Shown here one piece after another: positions 1 through 12,664 of a DNA stretch of 64,000 nt (positions within the stretch are counted from its first letter, which is position 1; every line of letters begins with the position of its first letter). Origin of the DNA: Holacanthus passer. Its lineage: Eukaryota; Chordata; Actinopteri; Pomacanthidae. Where the stretch lies: contig JAFREQ010000096.1 in NCBI GenBank assembly GCA_025331565.1, forward strand, positions 806,001 to 870,000, written 5' to 3'. Position numbers and translations under genes: made by a program. Below the pieces are notes generated by a model, which ran no database searches, had not been told where the DNA came from, and saw nothing but the letters and a program-made list of their open reading frames with translations.

Positions 1-1538
1 CAGAGGCATAACACACTGTACACACACACACACACACACACACACAAAACCTCTTACCCTACAAAGACAAGGCAAAGGAAACAAAGGACATTGTTTTTAT
101 CTGAAAAATGGACAAAAGAAAGTTTTTGCTCCATATTTTCTTGAAATCCTGCTCTTGCTGTTTGCTGTAGTGGCTTCCAGGCAGGGAAACCAACTGAGTC
201 TGTGCTACAACAAGAAACTCATTATTAGGGAACTGGTAATTAAACTGATAAATGAGTGCGCTGATGACAAATTACAGGCGGAGGCCAGATGATGTTGAGT
301 GTAGAACCTGCTTGCTGTTTAACAGATGCAGTGCAACAGATACTAGATCACTGTGCTGCACACACGAGGAATCTGAAGGGTCACGTGATGATTAAATTAT
401 AATAAGAACAAGTAAAATGTTTGTTTACAGCAAAATTATGTTTAGCATTTGTGACATTTTTCTTTCTTCTGTGAAATGTCATATACATTTACATGTTCAG
501 GCCTGTAAAAATCCCTCTAATCAATATAATGTCCACAGTAATAGTACAAAGAACTAGTTAAATATTATCCCAACTGTTGGGGCCTCATTTATTCATAATA
601 TGCTTATGCCACCTATGCCTTCTTAAAAAGTCATCTTCCATCCTTGCTGCTGTTTCTTGGATCTAAGAAATAACAACATGCCTCTTCTGAGCTGGTGATG
701 TTAATTATGGTAAATGGTGTTGGTTTGGGTTTTTTTGTGGTTATGTTCCTTTTTATTACCAATGCAGTGCTGCAGTACAGCTTGCAGTTGTTTTGTGTTG
801 CTGTATGGGTTTCAGACAGAGCTGGATGTTGGTGTAATGGATTTAACAGGAAGCCGAACTCTTTGGTGCTGTAAGTCGTATGTGTGTGTTCCCGGACTCA
901 TTTCAGTCAGGACTATTGAATGTGCTCAGAAACAGTAGGTATTTGTCTTTGTGTCTAATACTGCGGTGAGGTGGAGATTTTATACGCTTGTGCATTCTGT
1001 ACAGAATTACATTTCCTGAATGGATCCATATCCAGAGAGGTAGAGAATGAAGTCATATCCCAGTGGGTGTAATTTATCATAAACTGTGTTGAAATCAGAG
1101 CTATTTCAATTAACAGACCCCTCATTGAGCGCCGATATGAGAAGGGAATTGCGACCACAGTTTATGCAGAGATAAAGTATAAAATCAATGAAGGGACAGA
1201 GAGTGTTTGATGAGGTCATTTTTACCTAAGGACCACAGGAGTTTTTTCAATGGAGGATGATAATGGTGTCCAGGACTATTTTTGATCTCATCTGAGCAGT
1301 AAGATTCTGCACAGTGAATGAGAATATGGGGCATGTCCCCCAGCCCCATAGCTCACTATCACGATGTTTGAAAATCTCTAATATCTAATTACAAACCTCA
1401 CTGGCGCCAGATGGGAAACTAGTGGTTCTAATTTATGTCACAGGAAATAGTCTACCGCACCTATCCAGGAGTAACTAATCCCATTTTAATGATCTTGTGT
1501 TTGATGCATTTATAATCCACGACTCCTCTTTCTTCCAG
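1..1538. other. Intron of the ELK channel gene, no exon seen
   Basis: I find no exon here that would encode the S1-S3 part of the channel, so the preceding coding exon lies left of the window. The stretch is AT-rich, starts with a (CA)n tract, and has only short unconvincing open frames. It ends in the acceptor of the first visible exon (tttcttccag). Confidence 0.7.
20..46. repeat. (CA)n microsatellite
   Basis: Perfect CA dinucleotide run inside the channel gene intron. Confidence 0.95.
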
Positions 1539-1746
1539 AACTTCGGGGTTCACCTCCTGAAGACGGTGCGCCTCCTCCGCCTCCTGCGCCTCCTGCAGAA
1601 GCTGGATCGTTACTCCCAGTACAGCGCCGTGGTCCTCACCCTCCTCATGTCCACATTCGCCCTGCTGGCCCACTGGATGGCCTGCGTCTGGTACTTCATC
1701 GGACGCAGCGAGATCGAAAGCAACAGCCCCACCTCCTGGGATATAG
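1539..1746 (+). CDS. ELK channel exon A: S4 voltage sensor and S5
   Basis: The acceptor tttcttccag precedes the exon; the donor is G|gtgcat, phase 1. It encodes the arginine-rich S4 (HLLKTVRLLRLLRLL) and S5 (VLTLLMSTFALLAHWMACVW). The sequence just after S4 (DRYSQYSAVV) and after S5 (IG..EIES) is close to KCNH3. The last base joins GC of the next exon to make the Gly before WLHEL. Confidence 0.92.
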
Positions 1747-4700
1747 GTGCATATCTCTATATTGTATTATATTGTATATATTGTATTGTATATATTGTAT
1801 TGTAGGAATTTATCCTCTTGGGACCTTGAACATCTGCTGCAAAGATTGCTTTATTAATTTCCGTCCTTTGGAAATTGCCCTGCAAATATTAAAACATTTA
1901 GTGCAAAAGCTGCAGATCAAAATGTGCTTGTATGAGCTCAACGTGTGGTGTTCGTCCCCTTTTACCGAGAAAACACTTCTAATTATGGTGATCTCTCTCC
2001 CCTCCCACTGTGCTCACCGGCGCCAAACAGCTACAGTACTGTGAGGTGCATGTGGTGATGGTGGGTATCCTGTTCAAGCGATTTAAATCAAGCGAAGTGG
2101 AATGAGACAGGACGAGAATAGAGAATGAGTGTGAGGGGGGTAAAATGGTGGAAAACCATACAGAAAAGGCCACACACACTTGTACACATGGGGCAGCTCT
2201 GGCTCAGGTGGAAGAGCGGGTCCTCCATTAATCATAGGGTTGGTAATTGAGCAAAACATTAAACCCTAAATTGCTTCCGATGAGCAGGGCAGCGCTCCAC
2301 TATTCTTGGTTAATGAGCGTGTGTGCATGAGCGAACGAGAGGCTTTTAAAAGCGCTTTGTCCTTCTCGGCTTGAAAAGAGCTTTATAAATGTTACCCATT
2401 TGCCACTACACATCACAAGTCAACTGTGGTGTTTTTGTCGCTCAGGTGGAAATTCATGACACCGGCATTCACGTTAGAAAAGAGATCCTAGAGGCTGAAA
2501 TGTTCATCACGGTCCACAAATGAAAATGTTGTCCTAAGGGCTGGAGATAAGCACGTGGAGTGTTCAAAATCAAAAGGGTTCATCATCTGGGGAGTATGAA
2601 TGTGCATTCTTATTAACCTCCTCTGGACTCTTCCCCCACTAGGCTGGCTCCATGAACTGGCCAAACGCTTAGGAACGCCGTACTTCCTGGCACCACTCAC
2701 CTCCCTGTTGGGAGTCTCTGATTCGCCTCAAGGCACCATGACAGCAGGACTGACCAATTACAGCCAGTGGAACGTCTCAGGGTTGGAGTCGCTGAGCGGG
2801 GCGGGTTTGCTGGGTTCAGGCCAGTGGAACGGCAGCAGGACCAGAGCGAGGACGCCAAACGGCTCGGGGACGACGCTGAGCGGCGGGCCTTCTGTCAGGA
2901 GTTCCTATGTGACGTCGCTGTACTTTGCTCTGAGCAGCCTGACCAGTGTGGGCTTCGGCAATGTTTCAGCCAACACAGACTCTGAGAAGATCTTCTCCAT
3001 ATGCACCATGCTGATTGGAGGTGGGCAAAATCAAAGCAGTCATACTTTGTTTTTTTTACCTGTGCTAATGAGTATGTAACACTAAATCACAAGTCCCTCT
3101 ACATATGCTAATCAGCACTTAACACAAAGTTCAGTGTGGGTGTGGAAGTTTTGCAGATATTTGCTCATACACCAAAGGATTGGACAAACTGAAAATTCTT
3201 TATCTATTCTTGAAATAAGCTTTTCTGTTGTTTTGTCTCTTTGTCTGTCTCCTCTGTAGCATTAATGCATGCTGTGGTGTTTGGTAATGTGACCGCCATC
3301 ATCCAGAGGATGTACTCGCGCCGCTCGCTCTACCACACCCGCACCAAGGACCTGAAGGACTTCATCCGGGTGCACCGGCTGCCCAAGGCCCTCGAGCAAC
3401 GCATGATGGAATGTTTCCAGACGACCTGGTCTGTCAACAACGGCATCGACGTCAGCGAGGTAGGAGGGACTCACTCATTTAACTATCATGGATGGGAATA
3501 TAACCTCTGTGGCTTGGATTGACCTTGTCAGTTACAATGGGATCAAGTGCTTCTAAAATTGAAAGTGTAAATCCGGTTACTTGCCCTCCAAGGAGACTAA
3601 AGAAACAGCTCAAGGTCATTGAGAGGATTTGGGTTTTGGTTTGGGTTCTATCACGCTGGGGCAGCTATCTTAATTTCATGGATTAATGACCTCATAGACA
3701 CTTAAGTCACCGTTGGTGTATTTCACCACAGCTTCAAATCTAGATAATCCTTTTTAAACAGATAACATTCCACAAATCCCTTGCAAATATTTTAACTTTG
3801 CTACTTTGTCGGATATAAATATGGAATTATAAAGTTAATGAGAGCTTGACGTTTGAGTAAATGTGCAAAATGAAAATAAATTTAATCCTTACTTGTTTTC
3901 TGGTCATGCATGTATCAGTTGGCTGAGACTATGTGGGAAGGTGAAAGGTTTTATTTTGCCTGGTAGCTCCACCTTCCCACACGGCCACATTGAAAGGATA
4001 ATGCACAAAGGAAAGAGGCCACTAAAGCTAAGAGAGAAATAGAGTTCATCCATAGTTTGCAGTCATACCAATCAGATTGTGTTTTATGTTTCCCTGCTGA
4101 GGTTAATTGTCTCTTTTTCATTCCACAGCTGCTGAAGGACTTCCCGGATGAGCTGAGGGCCGACATCGCCATGCACCTCAACAAAGAGCTGCTGGAGCTG
4201 CCGCTGTTTGAGTCAGCCAGCAGGGGGTGTCTGCGCTCCCTCTCTCTCATCATCAAGACCTCCTTTTCCGCCCCTGGGGAGTTCCTCATCCGCCAGGGTG
4301 ACGCCCTCCAGGCTATCTACTTTGTGTGCTCGGGCTCCATGGAAGTACTGAAGGACAACACTGTGCTGGCCATTCTGGGTAAAGAACAAAATAATGACAT
4401 TGTCTAATAAAGTATTTATGCTTTTGAAAGACCTGCTCAGAAGCAGGTTAAAGAAGTAGAATCTGTAAGTATATCAATGACTTACGCTCCTAAGTGTGTG
4501 AGTTTGAGGGTTGGGGTCAAGCCTCCTGCTGGGTCTGCAGTCTGAGTGAGTCGTTTTGCTACCTGAATCTTGAAGGGCTTCTCTGTCTTGGCCTCCAAAC
4601 CATAGAAGCCCTCCTAGATTTTGGCAGTAAAGTGACTCAAAAACCGGCTTCCAGCAAGAAGAAGATGGTATATACACAGTGTGTAAACAAGCAGATCTAC

Positions 4701-6059
4701 ACCATGGTTTTTTTAGGAGGAAAGGTTCATGTTTCATACCTATGATGGTGAAAGAGATGTCAGAGACTTAAGTGATGCAGCTTTAGTTGAAAAATAATTG
4801 TTTTGGGGGATTCAATGGCGTCATCAAAATAGTTCAAGTACAAATGAACTCTAAATGCACAAAGTAGCGAAAACATAAAATAAAATGAAATAAAATAAGA
4901 GTGGACATGTAAAGGAGGTGCCTGCTGTGCAAATTTCTAGCAGTTCCAAGCAGCTTGCAGAGTTTTGTTACAGAATATAAGATTGAATTTGTGGATAAAA
5001 ATCACAAAATATGTTGGAGCAAGGCCATGAAGTGCTTCTTAAGTAATATGTAAAATGAAGGTGACAAGATTTTCCCTCTTTGGTCTATTTTGGAGTGTAG
5101 TTACAGCATTATGAGCACAAGATGACAAAGGGCTTTTAACACTGAAAAAGTTATTAGACATCCAACATTTAACGGCCAGACAGACAGCTTTTATGAAGAA
5201 CATAATGAAAAAGAGCAGCCTTGTGCAGATAAAAACTGCAATTATCTCCATATCAAATCGCCTCTTTGGGCAAACAATTCACAGCCCATCAGGTGAACGA
5301 TGGAGCGTGACCCAGGGATTGATGGAATAGTTTAAGGAGCAGCCAGAGGCCTTAGAGGAAATCATAAACAGCATTAGTTGTGTTTTTATAACATAACAAG
5401 TCCAATATTTACTCTACTTTTAGCTTCATTTTGGTCTCCTCCAACTCACGACCAAACTATCCAAATTCACAACCAAACACCTCAACGAAAATTTAATAAT
5501 CAGGTTCCTGACAAGCAAACCATCATAAATAGGCACGACATGATGAACAAACAGGAAAAAGGAATCCAGGAAGTCTGATCAGCCAAAATGAAAAAGTCCA
5601 CAAAAACAACAAAAGTAACAGCAGCTGATTAAACAGCTCGGAACAGAAACCTGCCTCGGTGTCACTCCTCCAGAATAAGAGCCTCTCCAGAGCCTTGTCC
5701 TACAACACGTACACTGATACCCCACTCTGCATAACACGGATGAAACAGAATAGAGAAACACAAACAGACTCACAAACAGCACTGGAATCAGTTCAGGTCC
5801 ACATAAAGCAGAGGGAGCAAATTGCCAACACTGTGTTTTATATAAATGATGTAACTGGTGTAAATAATGAAGCGGCTGCACGCTGACTGTGGAGGAAAGA
5901 GGGTAAACTCATTAGCATGTTGGACCCGCTGTGTGTGTACGTACACATACATGTAGGTATTGAAACACACACACACACACTTATTTCTCTAACAGATATC
6001 CAAACACACTTTCTCTCTCTGCATATAGAAACACACATTGCACACATTTTTCCTGCCTG

Positions 6060-6106
<47 letters not shown>

Positions 6107-9100
6107 AAATTGTTTTGGCATTGCCACTTTGGATTTACAGCTCTAGAGAAGGCATTGAGGTAGAGGGAGGAAGCAGAAATAAAGAGAAAACAGAATAATG
6201 CAGACCTTCTATTGTGATCCACAACAGCCCGTCTGTATCCCATGGTGGAAACTATAACAAATATAAAATAGTCAAACTGTACTTTCAACCTCTCTGCATC
6301 AATATGTAGGCAGCATTTTGCTGTTGGAGCTGAGGTGGAGCTAATTATACCTACTTTGTATGCAGTTAACTGGTTTAGTCTGTTTTCAAAGCTAGGGGTC
6401 GGTCCGCCTCTCCAGAGGGTCACAATGTAAATCTAAGGGGTTGTCGGATGATTAATGGGAGAGGAAAGAAGAAGAAATCTGTATTCATTTTTTGAGCTTC
6501 GGGATGATTTGCTTTATTGCAAAACAACAGCTTTTGAGACTCAATAATTTAAATGAAACCATGTGAAAGGATTAGAGGGGAAATGTCTCTTTGGTGGAAA
6601 AGCTAACAACTCATAGACATCAGAAGTCAGAAAGTTTGGACACCATGATACGCAACATGAAACATGGTGGCTCATATATCAGCTCCCAGGTTAAGGACGT
6701 GATACAAAGCATGATGGGTCAAGGCTACATTCTGGGTGAAGACACTGTGGACAGCAAGCTAGACAGAGCTGCTGCCTCCCATTCATTTTTTATGAAAAGC
6801 AGTGACACGTCCTCTTTCCCCTCAGCCTCAACTACAGCCCTACCTGTGTCTCCTCTCTCCAGGTCGGGGCGACCTGATCGGCTCCGATTGTCTGACCCAG
6901 GAGGAGGTGATAAAGACCAACGCCTGCGTGAAGGCCCTGACCTACTGCGACCTGCAGTACATCAGCCTGAAAGGCCTGCGCGAAGTGCTCTGTCTCTACC
7001 CCGACTACGCCCAGAAGTTCATCACCGAGATCCAACACGACCTGACGTACAACCTGCGGGAAGGACACAACACTGAGGTAGGGTAATGGCTGCTTTTCTG
7101 ATCTCTCTAAACACATGTGATGTCATGGTCACTCAATTTTAAAGGTCAAACATAATTAGTGAGTCATCGAACAAAATCAATTGGCCGAGATTGTCCGACA
7201 GCCATTTTCCAATAATCCTCTATAGGGTAAGAGTCATGGACAAAAAAAACATATATTGTCCATCCGTCCGTCCACTTCCTGCCATCTACCTGGGCCTGGG
7301 CCACAGTGGCAGCAGGCTTCACTAAGTAGACATCCTTCTGCACAGTCACGTCCTCCAGCTCCTCCTGGGGGATACTAAGATGTTCCCAGGCCAGATGGGG
7401 TATTTAATACCTCCAGCATGTTGTGGATCTGCTCTGGGATCTCCTCCCAGTTGCTCTGAGGCTGATCAGATGCCTGAATAACCTCAATATGCTCTTTTCA
7501 GAGAGAACCATATAGGACCATATGGATGTCTCTGCTCCTCACGTATCTCTGAGTCTCATGAACACAGGCGAGGCTGGAAAGTAACTGGCATGTTGAAAGC
7601 TGTGCTCTCATGTCCAGCTCCCTCTTCACTCCCTCCCACCTGCATTAGTGTTGGTGTTGTACAACTCCACCTGTCGCTTTAGCGTTTCATCATACTCTCA
7701 TTTGCGATCCAAGGCGCCCAAGACACTTGACTTCCTTCATTTGGAGCAACAACGTCATGCTGATGATCAGAGTCACTCCAGAGAGCAGCCATGTCTCTTT
7801 GTAAACTGCTGAAGCGTAAGAGCAGTGTCCAGGTTTCGGGGTTTTTATTATTAACATCTAAACACAGAAGTGCATTTGAGGTGACTCATCTCATGTTCGC
7901 AGTGCCTTAAAGAAAATTTTGGGTAAGATTCACAAGAACAGTCCGTGTGTTTTTTTTAGATTAGTCTTAGCTGTGCTGTGACCTCCTCCACCCAACATTT
8001 TACGCAATGCCGGAGCAATGGCTTTGCACTTGGAAAGGATTAGCCATCTGGACCGGGAGTGAGGAGGAAGCCACTGATTCTGCTTGAGATGCAGCCAACA
8101 GATAAAGACATGAGCTAAACATGGACGACTCAGATGCCAGGGATTTACAGATGGAGCTCAGCTGTGGCGTACACATGAATAACCAGCATATAGTGGAAAT
8201 AACTAAGTCACATTTTCGCTGTGAGTAAGCTTGTTAATTAGGGCGCAGATCCAAGAGAAGTATCAAGGGACGAGACAGTATATCAGCATGAAAAATATGT
8301 AAACACTACTTAATTGTGTTTTCCTGGCTTGAGTAGATGGGCCTATGGGATACATGATTTTTGGAAAATCCTTCACTTTTTGCCAACATTTCAATTCCTA
8401 AAGCAGCTTGACAGCTTCCCATAGATAAATGTAATATTACACACTGGAGTCTGATATACAAGAGATACAATATGTTCCCAGTAAAAAAAACAATATCATA
8501 TATTTATTTCCAAATTCTATCTGAGTCTGTCTGGAAAAAAAAATCCTGCTTATTTATGACCACCAATCTCCCCTGATTGGCTGAAAATCCACTTAATCTC
8601 AGTCATTTTTGATAATGGACAACATATCTTATATATTAAAATAAGTTGAAAAAAAGAGAACAGATGCAAGTAAATTAAAAGATGCAGCTGATTGATGGAT
8701 AGAGGAACAAAGCGAGACGACTGCTGTCAAGCCTCACCGGCCCTTTTTAAATGCTTCCATCCAATTTTCAGTCAGATTAAACAAACTGTTAAAATGTCAC
8801 AAAAGAAGACAGAAGAAAGGCAAGAGAAAGCAGGTTTATTGACACGGTACCATTGAAACACAGAGGGATTACATAAGGCAAAGAAATTCATTAAAACTCT
8901 ATGAAGAGGAAAATAAAGTCGGCTCAAGAATTCAACAGAGTAAATAAAACTCTGACAAAGCACTGAGTTATAGTACAGTATGAGCACGGTTGCAGTGCAG
9001 TTATAAATGCGGCCTAATTTAAAGGAAATTAAGTGCAGGAGAGAAAATGAATTGAACTGTCATATTTTAAAGTGGACAAATTTAGAGTGCATTTAAGATC

Positions 9101-12100
9101 AGGAAGTTGGTTCCATCTGTGCTATCTGATTGTTTCCTAAGAATCCTGGGTTCACATTTTAAGTATAGCAGAAACTATGTTGAAGCTATGTATCATCTAA
9201 ACTTCTCATCTGTTCTCATGAGTGTGAGGAATTTTATAGCTGACATTCAATGACTCTCAAGCATAAATGTAAAACTCATTTACGCTTGCTATGCACATAA
9301 AACTCCACACTCTTGTCAGCACCTTACACATATATTTGCACATACGGCATCAGCAGTAGTGTATCCTGCACTGAGCGCAGCGTGGGACTAAAAATAGCTC
9401 TGTCATATGGGTGGGGGTGGGGTGGGGTCATCCCTGGCTGGATAAATATAGAGCAACAACCAGATGGAGACGAGACGAGAAAACATCAGGATGAAAGGAA
9501 GCTGCGGGGGGAAAGAAGAGGGAGAATCTTGCTGGTATTTGCATTCACGTGCCGCAACGCAGACAACACACTCGTACTGCATTCACACATGCATCGTACT
9601 CTCACATACCATAACACAGCAGATTTGCCCTTGCTCATACACACACTCACACATGAAATACACCACGAGCTTGTTTATATGTTGGCCCGTGCTGCATCTA
9701 AAATGCATGACACACATGTACAGTGAGCATATTTTTCATCACATTCAACACACACTTTTCTTCCTTTGCAGACTCACATAATTGGCTCATGCCCTTACAG
9801 TGGCATGCTGCATATCAAGGGTGGCACGTGCGGCTCACACACAAACACGCACACACATACACACACACACGCTGAAATTCCAAACAGTCCCTTCTCCGCT
9901 CGGTTCCCTCCAGGCAAACCTCTGTGCTAAAATTAAACCTCTGTGATCTAAAAATACCAGCCGGGCACGTGAGCCAAAGACAGGATGGAGGAGACAACAA
10001 ATCGAGGGGAGAGAAGGGGAAGGGTGGTGGTGACAGGGGGAGTGGGAGGAGAAGGGGAGAAAGAGGGAGAAGAGAAAATGGGATTGGTTTGACAGTGTAT
10101 TAATCAGATTGAATTAAATTAGAGTCCAGAGAAGGAAAAATAACTCCAACACCCAGAGGGATGTATCAGCCACCATTAACAACATGCTGACTGCAGGAAT
10201 TTTACTTTGAAAGGACAATCTGTTTGGATATGACTTACAGGGAGTCATCAACATCTTCAAAGGTCATATGCACTCTTTCATGTGAGATCATAGAAAGCCT
10301 TCAGACGAGCTCTGGTGGCGAACGGCGTCGACGCTCGCTCGGCTTTGAATGGGAACGCTCCTTCGCAGCGCTGCTGATAAACTGAATGGAGATCGGCGCC
10401 ATTGCAGCTATTGTGAATGGCAACCGTTCCCTCTCAGTGATGCTTTTAGTGGCTCAGCAGCCTCCCCATCTGGTCAGAGAGCGCCTCAGCACCTCTCATG
10501 AATGTCCCAATTACATCCTACACAATAATTCTAAGCAGGTTTAGGCACGTGTATGTATGTATGGATAGATGGATGCATGGATGTATAGATAGATAGATAG
10601 ACTTTATTTGTCCCAAACTGGGAAACTCTTGTGTTACAGCAGCAACAAAATTAAGTGGATGCAACAAATATTTTAAATAACAGTGTGACATAACATAACA
10701 TAATATTCCACACTGTGCAATTTACAAATACTTCTTCGGAAAATAAGAAGAAGAAACGACTGACTCTATAAGTAGTGTGGGAGGTTGTACAAGATTAGTG
10801 CAAAGTAATATGCAAAGACTATAAAGTGACCATATACTAAAGATTGTTAGTATGCATCCTAAAAACTTGATTTGTGGGTCTGTCTGTTTACTCACAGCTG
10901 CAAAAAAGGATCTATTAAATACTGTGATAAAATCGTTTTTCATGTTTCACTCCTCAGGCGGACTGCGAGAGCAACGGCGGCATCGTGAAGAAGCTCCCAT
11001 CCATCAAGGAGGACGAGGAGGGATCAGGGTCCGAGGGCGAGCACTCCCCCCTCCCCAAGATGCCTCCCCTGGGCAGGCTGGGCCGAGGCCTGCGCTCTCC
11101 CCTGCGCTCCCCTCTGCGCTCCCCGCTGCTGCCGGCCAGAACCTTCAGGCCAACGAGCGATCACAGCCGGCCCGCCAGCCTGCAGGTCCCTGCGGTGAGC
11201 TACAGCTGCCTGCAGCCGGACCTCAGCCCTCGGTGAGGAACCGCTCACTGATTTATTCAGTGGTAGGAAGCCACTGTGGGAATCTGATTTGCATTCTTTT
11301 AGACTTGTGATATTATTCATGAACACAAACCATCTACAGGCTGTTTTTCTGACTGATTTGTGTTTTATTTACAACTAACAGACTGACAAATGTGCCCATG
11401 TGAAGCTCAGGGTGGAGAATGTATTACATCAGTTAATTCTCTTTTTAAAGAACATATCGTGCAAACAATGATCAGCAGGATAATTCAAGGAAAAAAATAA
11501 GATAACCATGATTTTGATGATGATCTTAGAAAGGTAAATTCACAGAGCTGATTCACTGATTCATGCTCTTGAGATGATGAACCATGCATGTTCATTGCAT
11601 GATTTTGATCAAAATGTCAGCAGGATATTTTATAAGCTAATAGGCAAACTTCCATGCTGAGCACATTCATTCTCCCAAAGGATTTAACCCCGCTGATCAC
11701 TTCACCTCCAGGAGAAACTGCTTAGTCCACTACTGATAAGGATAAGAATGGATTTAGGCGAATCTGAGTGTAGACACCCATGTGGATTTTAATGTTGAAA
11801 GGTTTTTACTGAAGCTATCAGCCACTGCTTTAATCAGAGTCCTGGAGATCCCTGATGAGAAACTCACAGGAATTTTTGTATGATTGGGTTATTATTGGCT
11901 TTGCAGTCCTGACACAATGATAAGTACTTCATATGATTTACTGCAACTGGATTCAGTGAATGAATGAGTAATCCTTTTGCAGCTTTCGTGATTAAACCAT
12001 GTGCAGTTTGTGTTTATGAATAATGTAAAGTCACAAGGGATATGTGGGATCTTGTGTGTTATCCTAAACAAGGAAAAGTCATTTGTACCTGCCTGCATGT

Positions 12101-12623
12101 GTAGCTCGCAGTGTGTTAAAGCATACAGCTCAGTCGGAGCACCACAGTTTGGAGACGTGTGTTCTTTACCTTGGCAGCACGTTATATGGGAGAAATGCTT
12201 TTTGGTGTGCTGCCCCCATGTGGATCTTATTTTCTCACACTCGCAAAATCCAAATATGCAGAGTTGACTTAGGTTTTGTTCTGTTTCCATGCGGAGGTCT
12301 CATATTTAATTCAGTATTTACCTGCAGGAGTCTTACTTCTGTATCAGTCCTGGTGTACTGACTGGGAATGACGTGAGATTAGGAAATTGATGTCATCACT
12401 ATATTCCCATACTGTATCTCTGAGTTACAGTATGCGAGCGAGTGTTCTTACTTTGCTACGGGTTTTTTTTTTTTGTATAATTCATCAACTCCTTTTTCAT
12501 GTCTGTCCTCAGGTTCGTGGACGGGATCGAGGCAGAACACCAAAGCGGTTCAGCTCAAAAGTTTGATTTTTCTCCCAGTGCAACTCAGAGTTTCCTGCCC
12601 AGCCCTGATTCAGCTACCTCAGG

Positions 12624-12664
<41 letters not shown>

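Larger units (their letters stand above)
1747..2642 (+). other. Intron A/B
   Basis: An 896-bp intron holding the degenerate tandem repeat at its start and an interspersed repeat from about 2191. It ends in ttcccccactag. Confidence 0.85.
7078..10957 (+). other. Intron E/F (3.9 kb)
   Basis: Contains a LINE-like relic at about 7260-7800, a fish LINE 3'-tail-like segment at about 10561-10690 and an unusually GC-rich block at about 10300-10500 (no open frame, no repeat recognised). It ends in cactcctcag. Confidence 0.8.

Noticed and set aside
4574..4612. Inverted repeat AGGGCTTCT / AGAAGCCCT with a 21-base loop
   Set aside because: A nine-base stem in an intron is expected by chance; no miRNA-like long arms.
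4910..5050. Possible repeat with gcaaggccatgaagtgcttc
   Set aside because: One familiar phrase only; too little to call an element.
5917..6198. His-Thr repeat open frames on both strands
   Set aside because: Direct translation of (CA)n. The same holds at 18.6, 30.4, 33.6, 36.4 and 49.3 kb.
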